A stretch of 64,000 nucleotides of DNA from Pelagibius litoralis. Its GTDB lineage: Bacteria; Pseudomonadota; Alphaproteobacteria; Kiloniellales; Kiloniellaceae. Shown here piece by piece: positions 10,730-18,665 of the stretch. The notes under the pieces were generated by a model, which had not been told where the DNA came from, made no database searches, and saw only the letters and a list, made by a program, of their open reading frames with translations. Numbering within the stretch: position 1 is the first letter of the stretch; each line of letters begins with the position of its first letter. The position numbers and the translations under genes are program-made. The stretch lies in the NCBI RefSeq assembly GCF_011683915.1, contig NZ_JAAQPH010000018.1, positions 1 to 64,000 on the forward strand. Direction: 5' to 3'.

Positions 10730-11001
10730 ATGATGCTGCATCGCAAAAAAAGCCGGAATCCCGTCGCTGCGGGCAAGGGCGTGGCGACAGCATGGGCGCT
10801 CCACTCCGGCGTAGTATTGCCGCTTTTTTGCGCAATCGATATCGGGAGATTAAATTTTAGGCAGTATACAGATAATGTATAGCCTGGCCGGGCCCCCGGA
10901 TCTCCGGTGATCCCGGCGGCAAGCGGGCCCTGCGACAAGCGGCGTCTGGACAAAGCCGCGACGCCGCGCGATAGCTGGTTCAGGCTGATGCGAGGGACCC
11001 G

Positions 11002-12294
11002 ATGGCGGATCGAATTGAAACCGAAGTACTGATTGCCGGCGGCGGCATGGTCGGGCTGAGCCTGGCGGTGGCCCTTGCCGATGCCGGACTGTCGGTCATG
11101 GTGGTCGACCGCCTGGACCCCTCGGCGATGCGCGAAGAGGCCTTCGACGGGCGGTCCTCGGCAATCGCCCGCGGTTCCCGGCAGGCGCTCACGGTGCTCG
11201 GCCTCTGGGACGGCATGGCGGATGCGGCTTCGCCCATCCTGGATATCCGGATCTCCGACGGCTTGCCGGGCGCGGCGCGGCGCGGCGGCGCCTCGCCGCT
11301 GTATCTGCATTTCAGCCACAGTGATGTGCCGGATAATGTGCCGGGGGATGGGGGGCCGCTTGGCCATATCGTCGAAAACACGGCGATCCGCCGGGCCTGT
11401 CTGGCGCGCGCCGCGGCCCTGCCCGGCCTCGATCTGCGGGCGCCGGGCGAACTGGTTTCGGTGACGCGCGGCGCCGCCGGCGTGGCGGCGCGGCTGGATG
11501 ACGGAACGGCGGTTACCGCGCGGCTGCTGGTCGCCGCCGACGGGCGCGCCTCGGCCCAGCGCCAGGCCGCCGGCATCGCGGTGACCGAGGTGGGATACGG
11601 CCAGACCGGCATCGTCGCCACGGTGGCGCACGAGTTTCCCCACCACGGCGTCGCCCATGAACACTTCCTGCCGTCCGGGCCCTTTGCGCTGCTGCCGATG
11701 ACCGACGCGCAAGACGGTGAGGGTCGCCCGGTCCATAGATCCTCCCTGGTCTGGACCGAGCGGTCCGCGCTGGTGCCGGCCATGCTGGCGCTGGACGATG
11801 ACGGCTTTGCCGGCGAACTGCAGCGCCGTTTCGGCGACTCCCTGGGCCGGCTCAGCCTCTGGTCCCACAGGCGCTGGTCCTATCCGCTGTCGCTGCTCCA
11901 TGCCGAGCGTTACATCGACCGGCGGTTCGCCCTGGTGGGCGATGCGGCCCATGGCATTCACCCGATCGCCGGCCAGGGCCTGAACCTCGGCCTGCGCGAT
12001 GTGGCGGCGCTGGCGGAGGCCGTCGTCGATGCCCGCCGCCTCGGCCTCGACATCGGTTCGGCGACCGTCCTGCAGCGCTACCAGCGCTGGCGCCGCTTCG
12101 ACAACATGGCGCTGATCGCCGCGACGGATTCCCTGAACCGGCTGTTCTCCACCGACCTGCCGCCGGTGCGATTGCTGCGCGACCTGGGTCTTGCGGCGGT
12201 CAATCGCATGCCGCCGCTGAAGCGCTTTTTCATGCGCCACGCCATGGGCCTGGTCGGCGACCTGCCGCGTCTGGTGAAGGGCGAAACGCTTTAG
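11002..12294 (+). CDS. UbiH/UbiF/COQ6-family FAD-dependent monooxygenase
   Basis: A 430-residue flavoprotein hydroxylase of the ubiquinone-biosynthesis family, probably peripheral to the inner membrane. The N-terminal dinucleotide fold EVLIAGGGMVGLSLA binds FAD, and the second FAD motif is GDAAHGIHPIAGQGLNLGL near residue 313. The spacing and the LNLGLRDV ending are typical of UbiH/UbiF/VisC members, which hydroxylate the quinone ring at C1, C5 or C6. Regiospecificity cannot be assigned from sequence. The ATG at 11002 has GAGGGA upstream. It stands alone, about 420 bases from the divergent glnK. Confidence 0.85.
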   Translation: MADRIETEVLIAGGGMVGLSLAVALADAGLSVMVVDRLDPSAMREEAFDGRSSAIARGSRQALTVLGLWDGMADAASPILDIRISDGLPGAARRGGASPLYLHFSHSDVPDNVPGDGGPLGHIVENTAIRRACLARAAALPGLDLRAPGELVSVTRGAAGVAARLDDGTAVTARLLVAADGRASAQRQAAGIAVTEVGYGQTGIVATVAHEFPHHGVAHEHFLPSGPFALLPMTDAQDGEGRPVHRSSLVWTERSALVPAMLALDDDGFAGELQRRFGDSLGRLSLWSHRRWSYPLSLLHAERYIDRRFALVGDAAHGIHPIAGQGLNLGLRDVAALAEAVVDARRLGLDIGSATVLQRYQRWRRFDNMALIAATDSLNRLFSTDLPPVRLLRDLGLAAVNRMPPLKRFFMRHAMGLVGDLPRLVKGETL

Positions 12295-12388
12295 CGGTTT
12301 CGAAAGGCCGTCGCACCCGCCGATGTCGCCCCAGGGCGCGAAACCACGCTACGCCTTCGGACGAGATGTGATTGCAAGCGATAGAATC

Positions 12389-12568
12389 AGAAACAAAGCC
12401 CCCTCACCCCGACCCTCTCCCACAAGGGGAGAGGGGGGTAGTATTGAAGCTGTCACGAATGCCCCGCCTCTTTGGACAGAAGGCAGAAACGGGGCCGCGC
12501 AAATCCCTCTCCCCTTGTGGGAGAGGGAGGGGCCCGCGTAGCGGGAGGGTGAGGGGGCTTTTGTTTCT
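12389..12568. repeat. MITE-like palindromic element of about 180 bases
   Basis: The ends are inverted: AAAGCCCCCTCACCC at 12395-12409 and GGGTGAGGGGGCTTT at 12547-12561, extended outward with AGAAAC/GTTTCT. Inside are two hairpins, at 12413-12435 and 12505-12527, themselves related to each other. It fills much of the 387-base spacer 12295-12681; the rest shows no gene. Confidence 0.7.
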
Positions 12569-12681
12569 GGTTCCATAGTGCCCGCCACACAGACGTATCG
12601 GCGATAATTCGGGGTTGGCCGAAGTATGGATAAACGCGCTGACCCCGGTGGTGACGGCCGGTCATGGTGTCGGGAAGAGTT

Positions 12682-13935
12682 TCAGACCTCCCGGCTCAGT
12701 AACGCTTCCTCGAAAGGGAAATCCGACAGCAGCTCCGGGCCGGTTTCGGTGATCAGGATCTGCTGTTCCAGCTTCACCCCCTCGTGGCCGCCCTCCTCGC
12801 CCATATAGCTTTCGACGCAGACCGTCATGCCGGCCTCAAAGACGCCGTCGTAGCCGGACCTTGCGAAATCGGCGGCATACTTCACCGCCGGATACTCATC
12901 GCAGAGCCCGACGCCGTGGACCACCACCGAGTAACGGTTGGCGGCGCAGGAGGCCGGCAGGTTCCAGGCTTTCTCCGACAGCTCGCGGAAACCCAGGCCC
13001 GGCTTCAACAGCGCCGTGTTGGCCTGGATCTGTTCCCGGGCCAGCCCGAAGAGGCGGCGCTGGTCGTCGCTGGGCCTGCCATCGCCGCAGAAGAAGGTCC
13101 GTGAAAGGTCGGCGCAGTATCCGTAGGGGCCGATCAGGTCCGTATCGAAGCTGACGATGTCGCCGGCCTCGATCACCGCGTCGCTGCATTCGCGGAACCA
13201 GGGATTGGTGCGTCCGCCCGCCGACAGCAGGCGGGTCTCGATCCACTCGCCGCCGTTGGCCGCGTTCACCTGGTTCATGACCGCCCAGAGCTGGTTCTCG
13301 GTCATGCCGGGCGTCAGCTGGCGGCGCATCTGCGCCATGGCTTCCTGGCAGACGGCGATGGAGGCGCGCATGCAGGCCAGCTCCTGCGGGCCCTTGATCA
13401 CCCGGGCCAGCTCGGTCACCTCCTGGCCGTCATGGATGGTGATACCAAGCGCCTGCAGCGCCGCGACGCCCAGGGGCTCGCACTTGTCGACGGCGAGGCG
13501 GCGGTTGCCGCCGCCGTGGCGGATCACCAGCTCGGCGATCTCCGCCGCCCAGACCCCGGCCTGTTCGGCCGAGCGCGGTCCGGCCTCGAAGTAAAACCAG
13601 GATGTGCCCGGCCTGATCTCGTCGATGACTTCGATGCCCTCGGAGAGGTGTTCGCAGTTGTGGAAGTCGAAGACCACCACCGGCCCCTCGGTGGCGACGA
13701 AGCAGTAGCGCACCGCGTTGTGCAGGCACCAGACCGCCATGTTGCGGCTGTCGGTGGCGTAGCGGACGTTGATCGGATCGTAGAGCAGGATGCCGGCATA
13801 GTCGCGACGCCGCAGTTCGGCACGCAGCCGCTCCAGGCGCCAGGCGCGCAGCGCCGCTTTATCGACGCCGTTTTTGTCGGCGCTTCCCAGGCCGGTCGGC
13901 GGGGCTTGCGTTAGCGGTGTTCCGTCAGGCGCCAT
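12682..13935 (-). CDS. dddP: DddP-like DMSP lyase (M24 metallopeptidase fold)
   Basis: A 417-residue pita-bread-fold protein of the M24 aminopeptidase/creatinase superfamily. The putative metal ligands are Asp264, Asp266, Asp276, His340, Glu375 and Glu390. Their spacing equals that of the six ligands I recall for Ruegeria DddP (295, 297, 307, 371, 406, 421), and Tyr335 and Asp346 fall at the offsets of its pocket Tyr366 and Asp377. DPINVRYATDSRNM, GGEWIETRLLSAG and HGVGLCDEYP also fit that clade. DddP cleaves DMSP to dimethyl sulfide and acrylate in the cytoplasm. The alternative is a generic Xaa-Pro peptidase-like homologue. The ATG at 13935 has GGGAG upstream. Confidence 0.68.
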   Translation of the reverse strand: MAPDGTPLTQAPPTGLGSADKNGVDKAALRAWRLERLRAELRRRDYAGILLYDPINVRYATDSRNMAVWCLHNAVRYCFVATEGPVVVFDFHNCEHLSEGIEVIDEIRPGTSWFYFEAGPRSAEQAGVWAAEIAELVIRHGGGNRRLAVDKCEPLGVAALQALGITIHDGQEVTELARVIKGPQELACMRASIAVCQEAMAQMRRQLTPGMTENQLWAVMNQVNAANGGEWIETRLLSAGGRTNPWFRECSDAVIEAGDIVSFDTDLIGPYGYCADLSRTFFCGDGRPSDDQRRLFGLAREQIQANTALLKPGLGFRELSEKAWNLPASCAANRYSVVVHGVGLCDEYPAVKYAADFARSGYDGVFEAGMTVCVESYMGEEGGHEGVKLEQQILITETGPELLSDFPFEEALLSREV

Positions 13936-14135
13936 GGCAATCGCTCCCTCTCGGTTTTCCGCTCCAGCTTGCCAGCGCTACAATCATCGTCTTGTCCGCC
14001 TGCGACGCCCCCTATGGCGGGGATGGGAAAGGTATCATTTGGTCTTTGTCTCGATACTTCTCCGCCATTGCCGAACCGCCGGGTGGGCCTCTAACCTGCG
14101 GTATGCCGCCTGAATGACATCGCGGAGACGAGACC

Positions 14136-14807
14136 ATGCACATAGGTTTGATCGGCGGCATCGGCCCGGCGGCGACCGACCATTACTATCGCCGGCTCAT
14201 CAAGGCCTTCGCCGGACGGGCGGAGACCCTTGACCTGACCATCGCCCATGCGGACGCCGCGACCCTGCTGGCGCATCTTTCAACGAATGACACGGCGGCG
14301 CAGGCGGCGATCTTCCTGGGGCTCACCCGGCGCCTGGCCGCCGCCGGGGCACAGGTTGTGGCGGTGACCTCCATTGGCGGCCACTTCTGTATCGAAGATT
14401 TCAAGGCGGTCTCGCCGCTGCCGGTGATCGACCTGCTGTCCTCTGTGCCGGACCGGCTTCAGAAAGCCGGCTACAGGACCGTCGGTATCCTGGGCACCAG
14501 GACGGTGATGCAGTCGGCGATGTACGGCTGCCTTCCGATGCTGCGAGTTCTCCCGCCGCGCGACGGCTTTCTGGATGCGGTCCACCAGAGCTATGTCGAC
14601 ATGGCGACGGCGGGTGTCGTCACCGAGGCGCAGCGTCAGGTGTTCTTCGACTGCGGACGCGATCTCTGTGAAGGCGCCGGTGCCGAGGCGGTGCTGCTGG
14701 CGGGCACCGATCTCTTCCTCGCCTTCGACGGCCGCGACCCGGGTTTCAAGGCCGTCGACTGCGCACTGCTGCATCTCGAGGACCTGATCGAGGCGGCGGC
14801 GCGATGA
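14136..14807 (+). CDS. Asp/Glu racemase-family protein without catalytic cysteines
   Basis: A 223-residue protein with the racemase-family start IGLIGGIGPAATDHYYRRL and the two-lobed layout of aspartate/glutamate racemases. Active members use two cysteines, in a (C/N)NTxH-type motif and in LGCTEL. Here the corresponding segments read VTSIGGHF (no Cys, no Asn) and LLAGTDLF (Gly for Cys). It is therefore probably not a classical racemase; a different lyase, isomerase or binding role is possible. GGAGACGAG lies before the ATG. It is divergent from the DddP-like gene with a 200-base spacer. Confidence 0.7.
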   Translation: MHIGLIGGIGPAATDHYYRRLIKAFAGRAETLDLTIAHADAATLLAHLSTNDTAAQAAIFLGLTRRLAAAGAQVVAVTSIGGHFCIEDFKAVSPLPVIDLLSSVPDRLQKAGYRTVGILGTRTVMQSAMYGCLPMLRVLPPRDGFLDAVHQSYVDMATAGVVTEAQRQVFFDCGRDLCEGAGAEAVLLAGTDLFLAFDGRDPGFKAVDCALLHLEDLIEAAAR

Positions 14808-14852
14808 GTTTTCTCCAGCAAACTGCTGGAAAAACCGAGAACTTGCCGCGGG

Positions 14853-14894
14853 CATGCTTCGAGACGACCGCTATGCGGTCTCCTCAGCATGAGG
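14853..14894. repeat. Dispersed alphaproteobacterial palindrome, copy A
   Basis: Sequence begins CATGCTTCGAGACG and ends CCTCAGCATGAGG around a variable GC hairpin. It is related to copies at 15054-15096, 26457-26496 and 26520-26562. It lies 46 bases beyond the racemase-like stop. Confidence 0.75.
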
Positions 14895-14897
14895 TTC

Positions 14898-15040
14898 ACT
14901 AGATCGGATCATGTTTTGACGGAACCACTTCGTGGTTGCGCCAAAACATGTGAATCCGATCGCCATCAAACAGTGAGAGCAGATTCACCCGGTCGATGGA
15001 TCGCCTCCGGCGATTCCATCCGACCAGGATCTGCTCTAGT
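14898..15040. repeat. Nested 143-base palindromic element
   Basis: Bounded by the inverted hexamers ACTAGA and TCTAGT. It contains two large hairpins: one built on ATCGGAT...ATCCGAT and CATGTTTTG...CAAAACATG at about 14903-14963, and one with arms AGAGCAGAT and ATCTGCTCT (14976-14984 and 15029-15037). It lies between dispersed palindromes A and B. Confidence 0.65.
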
Positions 15041-15053
15041 CAATTACAGGAGA

Positions 15054-15096
15054 CCTCATCCTGAGGAAGCCCCGTTAGGGGCTGTCTCGAAGGATG
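15054..15096. repeat. Dispersed alphaproteobacterial palindrome, copy B
   Basis: Begins CCTCATCCTGAGGAAG and ends CTGTCTCGAAGGATG, with CCCC/GGGG arms in the centre. It is identical over its whole length to copy D at 26520-26562. Both copies are followed by the shared string AGTCCTTCTT. Confidence 0.8.
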
Positions 15097-15130
15097 GCCA
15101 AGGGTTCAACAGTCCTTCTTCAGCAGCCCG

Positions 15131-15523
15131 TTAGGGGTCGCGGCTGAGGCCCTTTGCCGCGAGGCTGTCGAGATAGGCCTGCCAGAGACCGTCCTGCTCG
15201 CGGCCCAGCTTGTGCAGGTACTGCCAGGAGAAGATGCCGGTGTCGTGCAGGTCGTCGAACTTCAGGCGCACGGCATAATTGCCGACCGGCTCGACCGCCA
15301 TGATGCCGACGTGGCGGCGCCCGGGGACGGTTGTTTTCTGCCCCGGCCCGTGGCCCTGAACCTCGGCGGAGGGGCTCTCGACCCGCAGGAACTCGGCCGG
15401 GTAAGTAAAGGTTTCGCCGCTGTCGAAGCGGATCACCAGCGCCTTGTCCTCGGAGACATAGCGGATCTCCTCGGGCCAATGCTCGGTGCCGAAGCTCTGC
15501 TGGTTTTCTTCCTGGATGGTCAT
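15131..15523 (-). CDS. DUF971 domain protein (gamma-butyrobetaine hydroxylase-like N-terminal domain)
   Basis: A 130-residue single-domain protein. It shows the DUF971 hallmarks: EFLRVESPSAEVQGHG in the middle, VGIMAVEPVGNYAVRLKFDD, and the closing GIFSWQYLHKLG. In larger proteins this fold forms the zinc-containing N-terminal domain of gamma-butyrobetaine hydroxylase; stand-alone versions often occur beside Mrp/ApbC iron-sulfur carriers, but their biochemical role is not established. It is last in a minus-strand cluster after the Trm112-like, LON-N and thioredoxin genes, separated from them by a palindromic repeat that may limit read-through. Confidence 0.85.
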   Translation of the reverse strand: MTIQEENQQSFGTEHWPEEIRYVSEDKALVIRFDSGETFTYPAEFLRVESPSAEVQGHGPGQKTTVPGRRHVGIMAVEPVGNYAVRLKFDDLHDTGIFSWQYLHKLGREQDGLWQAYLDSLAAKGLSRDP

Positions 15524-15540
15524 CTCAGGTTCTTTTCGTT

Positions 15541-15642
15541 TTAGACGGCGCCGGCCCGCTCCCCCACCCGGCCCCCCACCAGGATAAACGCATTGGGCGG
15601 CCGGGAGGGGGAGCGGGCCGGAACCGCTTCGACGTCAGTCGA
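15541..15642. repeat. Long GC-rich palindromic repeat, copy R1
   Basis: 15-base perfect arms CCGGCCCGCTCCCCC (15551-15565) and their complement (15607-15621), flanked by GACGGCG on one side and a GTCGAA-type tail on the other. Related copies are at 40446-40556 (opposite orientation), 44626-44734 and, as a half copy, 57707-57740. Confidence 0.8.
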
Positions 15643-15649
15643 ACAAACA

Positions 15650-15868
15650 TCAGTCGTCCAGCCGGCGGGCTTCGTCGACCAGCATGATCGGAATGCCGTC
15701 GCGGATCGGATAGGCCAAGCGGGCCTGGCGGCTGATCAGCTCCTGCGCTTCGGCGTCGTAGTCCAGCGGCCCCTTGGTCAAGGGGCAGACCAGGATTTCC
15801 AGCAACTTCGGATCGACGGCGCTGTGGGCCGCGGGGGGCGGGCTTGCGGGGGTGGTGTTCTCTGGCAT
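15650..15868 (-). CDS. Trm112-like zinc-binding protein (UPF0434)
   Basis: A 72-residue protein of the Trm112/UPF0434 family. The core [17 protein letters not shown] and [19 protein letters not shown] is intact; the full four-cysteine zinc knuckle of other members is reduced to one Cys here, as in many proteobacterial homologues. In eukaryotes Trm112 activates methyltransferases; the bacterial role is not settled. GAGAG precedes the ATG. It lies 64 bases after the LON-N gene in the same direction. Confidence 0.85.
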   Translation of the reverse strand: MPENTTPASPPPAAHSAVDPKLLEILVCPLTKGPLDYDAEAQELISRQARLAYPIRDGIPIMLVDEARRLDD

Positions 15869-15932
15869 GGCTCTCGCTCGGGTCCGCTTGATGGTTGGGG
15901 CCGGACGCTGATGACCGGCCGGGGGTGACCGG

Positions 15933-16592
15933 TCAGTGGTGTTTGGCTTCGCTCTCGCCGTCGCCGCCGTGGGTTGCCATCTCCATGATGGCGGTCAGGG
16001 TTTCGGCGCGTTCGGTCAGGCCCATGGCTTCCAGCAGGGCCTGCTTTTCCGGTGCGGCCAGAGGGCAGATCATGGCGAGGGAGGTGACCAGCCGCTCGTC
16101 GCCGGTCTGCTCGATGGCTTCCCAGTCGCCTTCGATGGAATTGGCCTCGAAGTAGTCGCCCAGTACTTTCACCAGCCGCTCGCGGTCGATGGCCGCCGTG
16201 TCCTCCTCCATGTCGCCGCGGAAGCGCTCGTAGTTCGGCTCCACCATGCGGTAGCTTTCGCCGGGCAGCTCACGCTGCAGGTCGAAGCGGATGAGGCCGG
16301 AGAGCGTCACCAGATAGCGTCCGTCGTCGGTTTCGTTGAACGAGGTGATGCGGCCGGCACAGCCGGTCTCGTAGATCTTCGGCACGTCACTTTCCTCGCC
16401 GTCCTCGACCGGTTGGATCATGCCGATCAGCCGGTTGCTGGCCATGGCGTCGTCGAACATCGCCAGATAGCGCGGCTCGAAGATGTTGAGCGGCAGTCGC
16501 CCGCCCGGCAGCAGCAGCACGCCGCCAAGCGGAAACACCGGCAGGACCTGCGGCAGGTCGTCGAAGTCAGGGTCAAAGGCGGTTCGGCTCAT
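15933..16592 (-). CDS. LON substrate-binding-domain protein (no protease domain)
   Basis: A 219-residue stand-alone LON N-terminal (PUA-like) domain. [26 protein letters not shown] near residue 17 is the family signature, followed by [10 protein letters not shown] and [19 protein letters not shown]. It lacks the AAA+ and Ser-Lys protease parts of Lon, so it is not a protease by itself. Such proteins are common in alphaproteobacteria, usually next to a thioredoxin-like gene as here (28 bases downstream of it), which suggests a shared role in protein quality control; this is inference. Confidence 0.88.
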   Translation of the reverse strand: MSRTAFDPDFDDLPQVLPVFPLGGVLLLPGGRLPLNIFEPRYLAMFDDAMASNRLIGMIQPVEDGEESDVPKIYETGCAGRITSFNETDDGRYLVTLSGLIRFDLQRELPGESYRMVEPNYERFRGDMEEDTAAIDRERLVKVLGDYFEANSIEGDWEAIEQTGDERLVTSLAMICPLAAPEKQALLEAMGLTERAETLTAIMEMATHGGDGESEAKHH

Positions 16593-16620
16593 GGCGTCCG
16601 GATAACAGCAGCGGCGGGGA

Positions 16621-17559
16621 TCAGGAAAACAGCAGCGACGAAAGCTGCCGCCTTGTCTCGATGGTCAGGGGGTCGGTCGGGCCCCAGGCCTCGAAAAAGG
16701 TCAGGAGCTGCTTGCGCGCGCCATCGTCGTTCCATGTTCGGTCGCGGCGCATGATTTCCAGCAGCGCATCGGCGGCGGCCTGCTGCTGGCCGTTGCCGTG
16801 CAGCGCCATGGCCAGATCGAAGCGCGCCTGATGGTCGTTGTGATTGGCGGCGACCTGCTCCATCAGCTTGGGGATCTCTCCGGCATCGCCGGCCTGGGCC
16901 TGCAGGTCGAGCTGCGCGCCGATGGAGGCAAATGCCGGGTTTTTCTTTAGCTCGTCGGTCAGGCCGTCGAACATCTCCTGCGCGGTTTCCAGATCGCCGT
17001 TGGCCAGATAGCAGCCCAGCAATCCGGCAAGCGCTTCCGGGTTTTCCGGCTCATGCTGCAACACCTGGGAAAACAGAGCGGCGGCGGCGGCGGTATCGCC
17101 GGCCTCCAGGGCCGCCTGGGCCTGCTCCACCGCCTGTTGGACCGGGCTCGGCCCGTTGCCGGCTTCGCCGGCCTGGCGCAGCCGCTCGACAAAGGCCTTC
17201 ACTTCGCTTTCCGGCTGGGCGCCCTGGAACCCGTCCACCGGCTGTCCCTGGAAAAAGGCATAGACCGTGGGGATCGATTGGATGCGCAGCTGTCCGGCGA
17301 GCTGCTGGTTCTCGTCGATGTTGATCTTCACCATGCGCACGGCGCCGCGTGCCGCCTTGACGGCGGTTTCAAGCATTGGCCCCAGCTGCTTGCAGGGTCC
17401 GCACCAGGGGGCCCAGAAATCGACGATTACAGGCACGCTCATCGACGCTTCGATGACATCCTGCGCAAAAGCCTGCTGGGAGCTCTCCTTGACAAGGTCG
17501 GCGGGCGCTTCGCCTGCCATGTCCGGGGCTGAAGCACCGCCGCCGATTATCGGTTCCAT
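16621..17559 (-). CDS. Thioredoxin-TPR co-chaperone, CnoX/YbbN-like
   Basis: A 312-residue cytoplasmic protein. An N-terminal thioredoxin fold carries the intact redox pair Cys53-Cys56 in WAPWCGPCKQLGP. A helical TPR region follows from about residue 150 (EAGDTAAAAALFSQVLQ and later repeats), as in CnoX/YbbN, which protect substrates from oxidation and hand them to GroEL. E. coli YbbN has lost CxxC activity; here both cysteines remain, as in the Caulobacter type. The ATG at 17559 was chosen over one at 17727 because the thioredoxin fold begins soon after it and the extension lacks conserved sequence. Confidence 0.88.
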   Translation of the reverse strand: MEPIIGGGASAPDMAGEAPADLVKESSQQAFAQDVIEASMSVPVIVDFWAPWCGPCKQLGPMLETAVKAARGAVRMVKINIDENQQLAGQLRIQSIPTVYAFFQGQPVDGFQGAQPESEVKAFVERLRQAGEAGNGPSPVQQAVEQAQAALEAGDTAAAAALFSQVLQHEPENPEALAGLLGCYLANGDLETAQEMFDGLTDELKKNPAFASIGAQLDLQAQAGDAGEIPKLMEQVAANHNDHQARFDLAMALHGNGQQQAAADALLEIMRRDRTWNDDGARKQLLTFFEAWGPTDPLTIETRRQLSSLLFS

Positions 17560-17772
17560 CTCACGTCTTCCGTTCAACTGCTGTTGTGTTGCTTTTTGGT
17601 TGGTCGGGGCAAAGGTCATATGACCCCAAGGAAACCTCCGGATGCCCCTGGGGCACCGCTGTCCGGCGTCCGAAATCCCGATCCCCTTATCATAAATGGC
17701 TGCTTTGCCTCTAATAGGCAAGTGCACCCGATGTCGCGGGCCGCTATTGCCCCCGTCGATGGCCCAGGTCGG

Positions 17773-18303
17773 CTATCCCAGGTCGATCATTTGCGGCGCA
17801 TGATCCTCGGCTTCCAGGAAGCGGATCAGGTCCGGCGGGCTGATGGCCGTGGTCCGGTCGTTCATCAGCGGATGGCAGTTGACCAGCGCATGGGCCATGA
17901 CGCCGCTGTCCAGCACCATGGTCACCGCCTGGTCCTTGTCGTTGATCACCGCAAAGGGCGTGACCGAGCCCGGCCGGATGCCCAGATAGGTCATCAGGCG
18001 CTCGGCGCTGCCGAAGGAAAAACGGCCGGCCTCCAGCCGCTGGCCCAGGGCTTTCAGGTCGATGTCGCGGTCCTCCAGGCAGGTCACCAGCCACATCCTG
18101 CCCTTTTTGTTGCGCAGGAAGAGATTCTTGATATGGGCGCCGGGCAGCTCGCCGCGCAGGGCCTTGGCCTGCTCCACCGTGAAAACCGGCGGGTGGGAGA
18201 CGGTTTCGGCCGCGATGCCCAGGCTTTCGAGCCGGGCCAGCAGGGTCTCCGGCGCCGTCGGCAGGGCCTCTTCTGTTTCTGGTGAAGCGCCGGTCTCGGC
18301 CAT
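17773..18303 (-). CDS. YbaK/ProX-type aminoacyl-tRNA deacylase
   Basis: A 176-residue trans-editing factor of the INS superfamily that removes mischarged amino acids (typically Ala) from tRNA-Pro. Family features are HPPVFTVEQAKALRGELPG near residue 37, KNLFLRNKKGRMWLVTCLEDRDIDLKAL in part, and YLGIRPGSVTPFAVINDKD. This matches PrdX/ProXp-ala rather than the shorter YbaK. AGGAGACAGG precedes the ATG. It lies just upstream of the thioredoxin gene but is separated by about 210 bases, so it is probably its own unit. Confidence 0.88.
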   Translation of the reverse strand: MAETGASPETEEALPTAPETLLARLESLGIAAETVSHPPVFTVEQAKALRGELPGAHIKNLFLRNKKGRMWLVTCLEDRDIDLKALGQRLEAGRFSFGSAERLMTYLGIRPGSVTPFAVINDKDQAVTMVLDSGVMAHALVNCHPLMNDRTTAISPPDLIRFLEAEDHAPQMIDLG

Positions 18304-18485
18304 CGTCCCTGTCTCCTGTCCCGCGGTGCTGGTAAACGGCGGTGTTAAGTCTTGAGTAGCAATTGGCTAATAGCCTTGGGCCCGCAGGTCGGGCAAGCGG
18401 GAATTCGGCAACCACGACCGTCCCGGCGGTTAAAAGCAGGACTTGCAAAGCACGGCGAAAGGCGGTATCTCCGCGCTTCGCCGAT

Positions 18486-18560
18486 GCGGGCGTAGCTCAG
18501 GGGTAGAGCACAACCTTGCCAAGGTTGGGGTCGTGAGTTCGAATCTCATCGCCCGCTCCA
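18486..18560 (+). tRNA. tRNA-Gly (GCC)
   Basis: 75 bases including encoded CCA. The acceptor stem GCGGGCG pairs with CGCCCGC. The anticodon arm CAACC-UUGCCAA-GGUUG gives anticodon GCC, and the T arm GUGAG-UUCGAAU-CUCAU is complete. A terminator follows at 18585. Confidence 0.97.
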
Positions 18561-18584
18561 GTTTCTCGCGATCTTCGCGACGTC

Positions 18585-18618
18585 AAAGCGTCTCCTTCAT
18601 AAAAGGGGACGCTTTTTT
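18585..18618 (+). terminator. Intrinsic terminator of tRNA-Gly
   Basis: Arms AAAGCGTCTCC and GGGGACGCTTT (one G-T pair) with a nine-base loop, followed by a T run at 18613-18618. Confidence 0.85.
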
Positions 18619-18665
18619 CGTTTCGGCGGGTTTCCCGCTCTGTCTTGCCGGCCAGACTCATTCAC

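Noticed and set aside
12389-12568. CRISPR-like array
   Set aside because: The repeats are inverted, not regularly spaced direct repeats, and no cas gene is present anywhere in the window.
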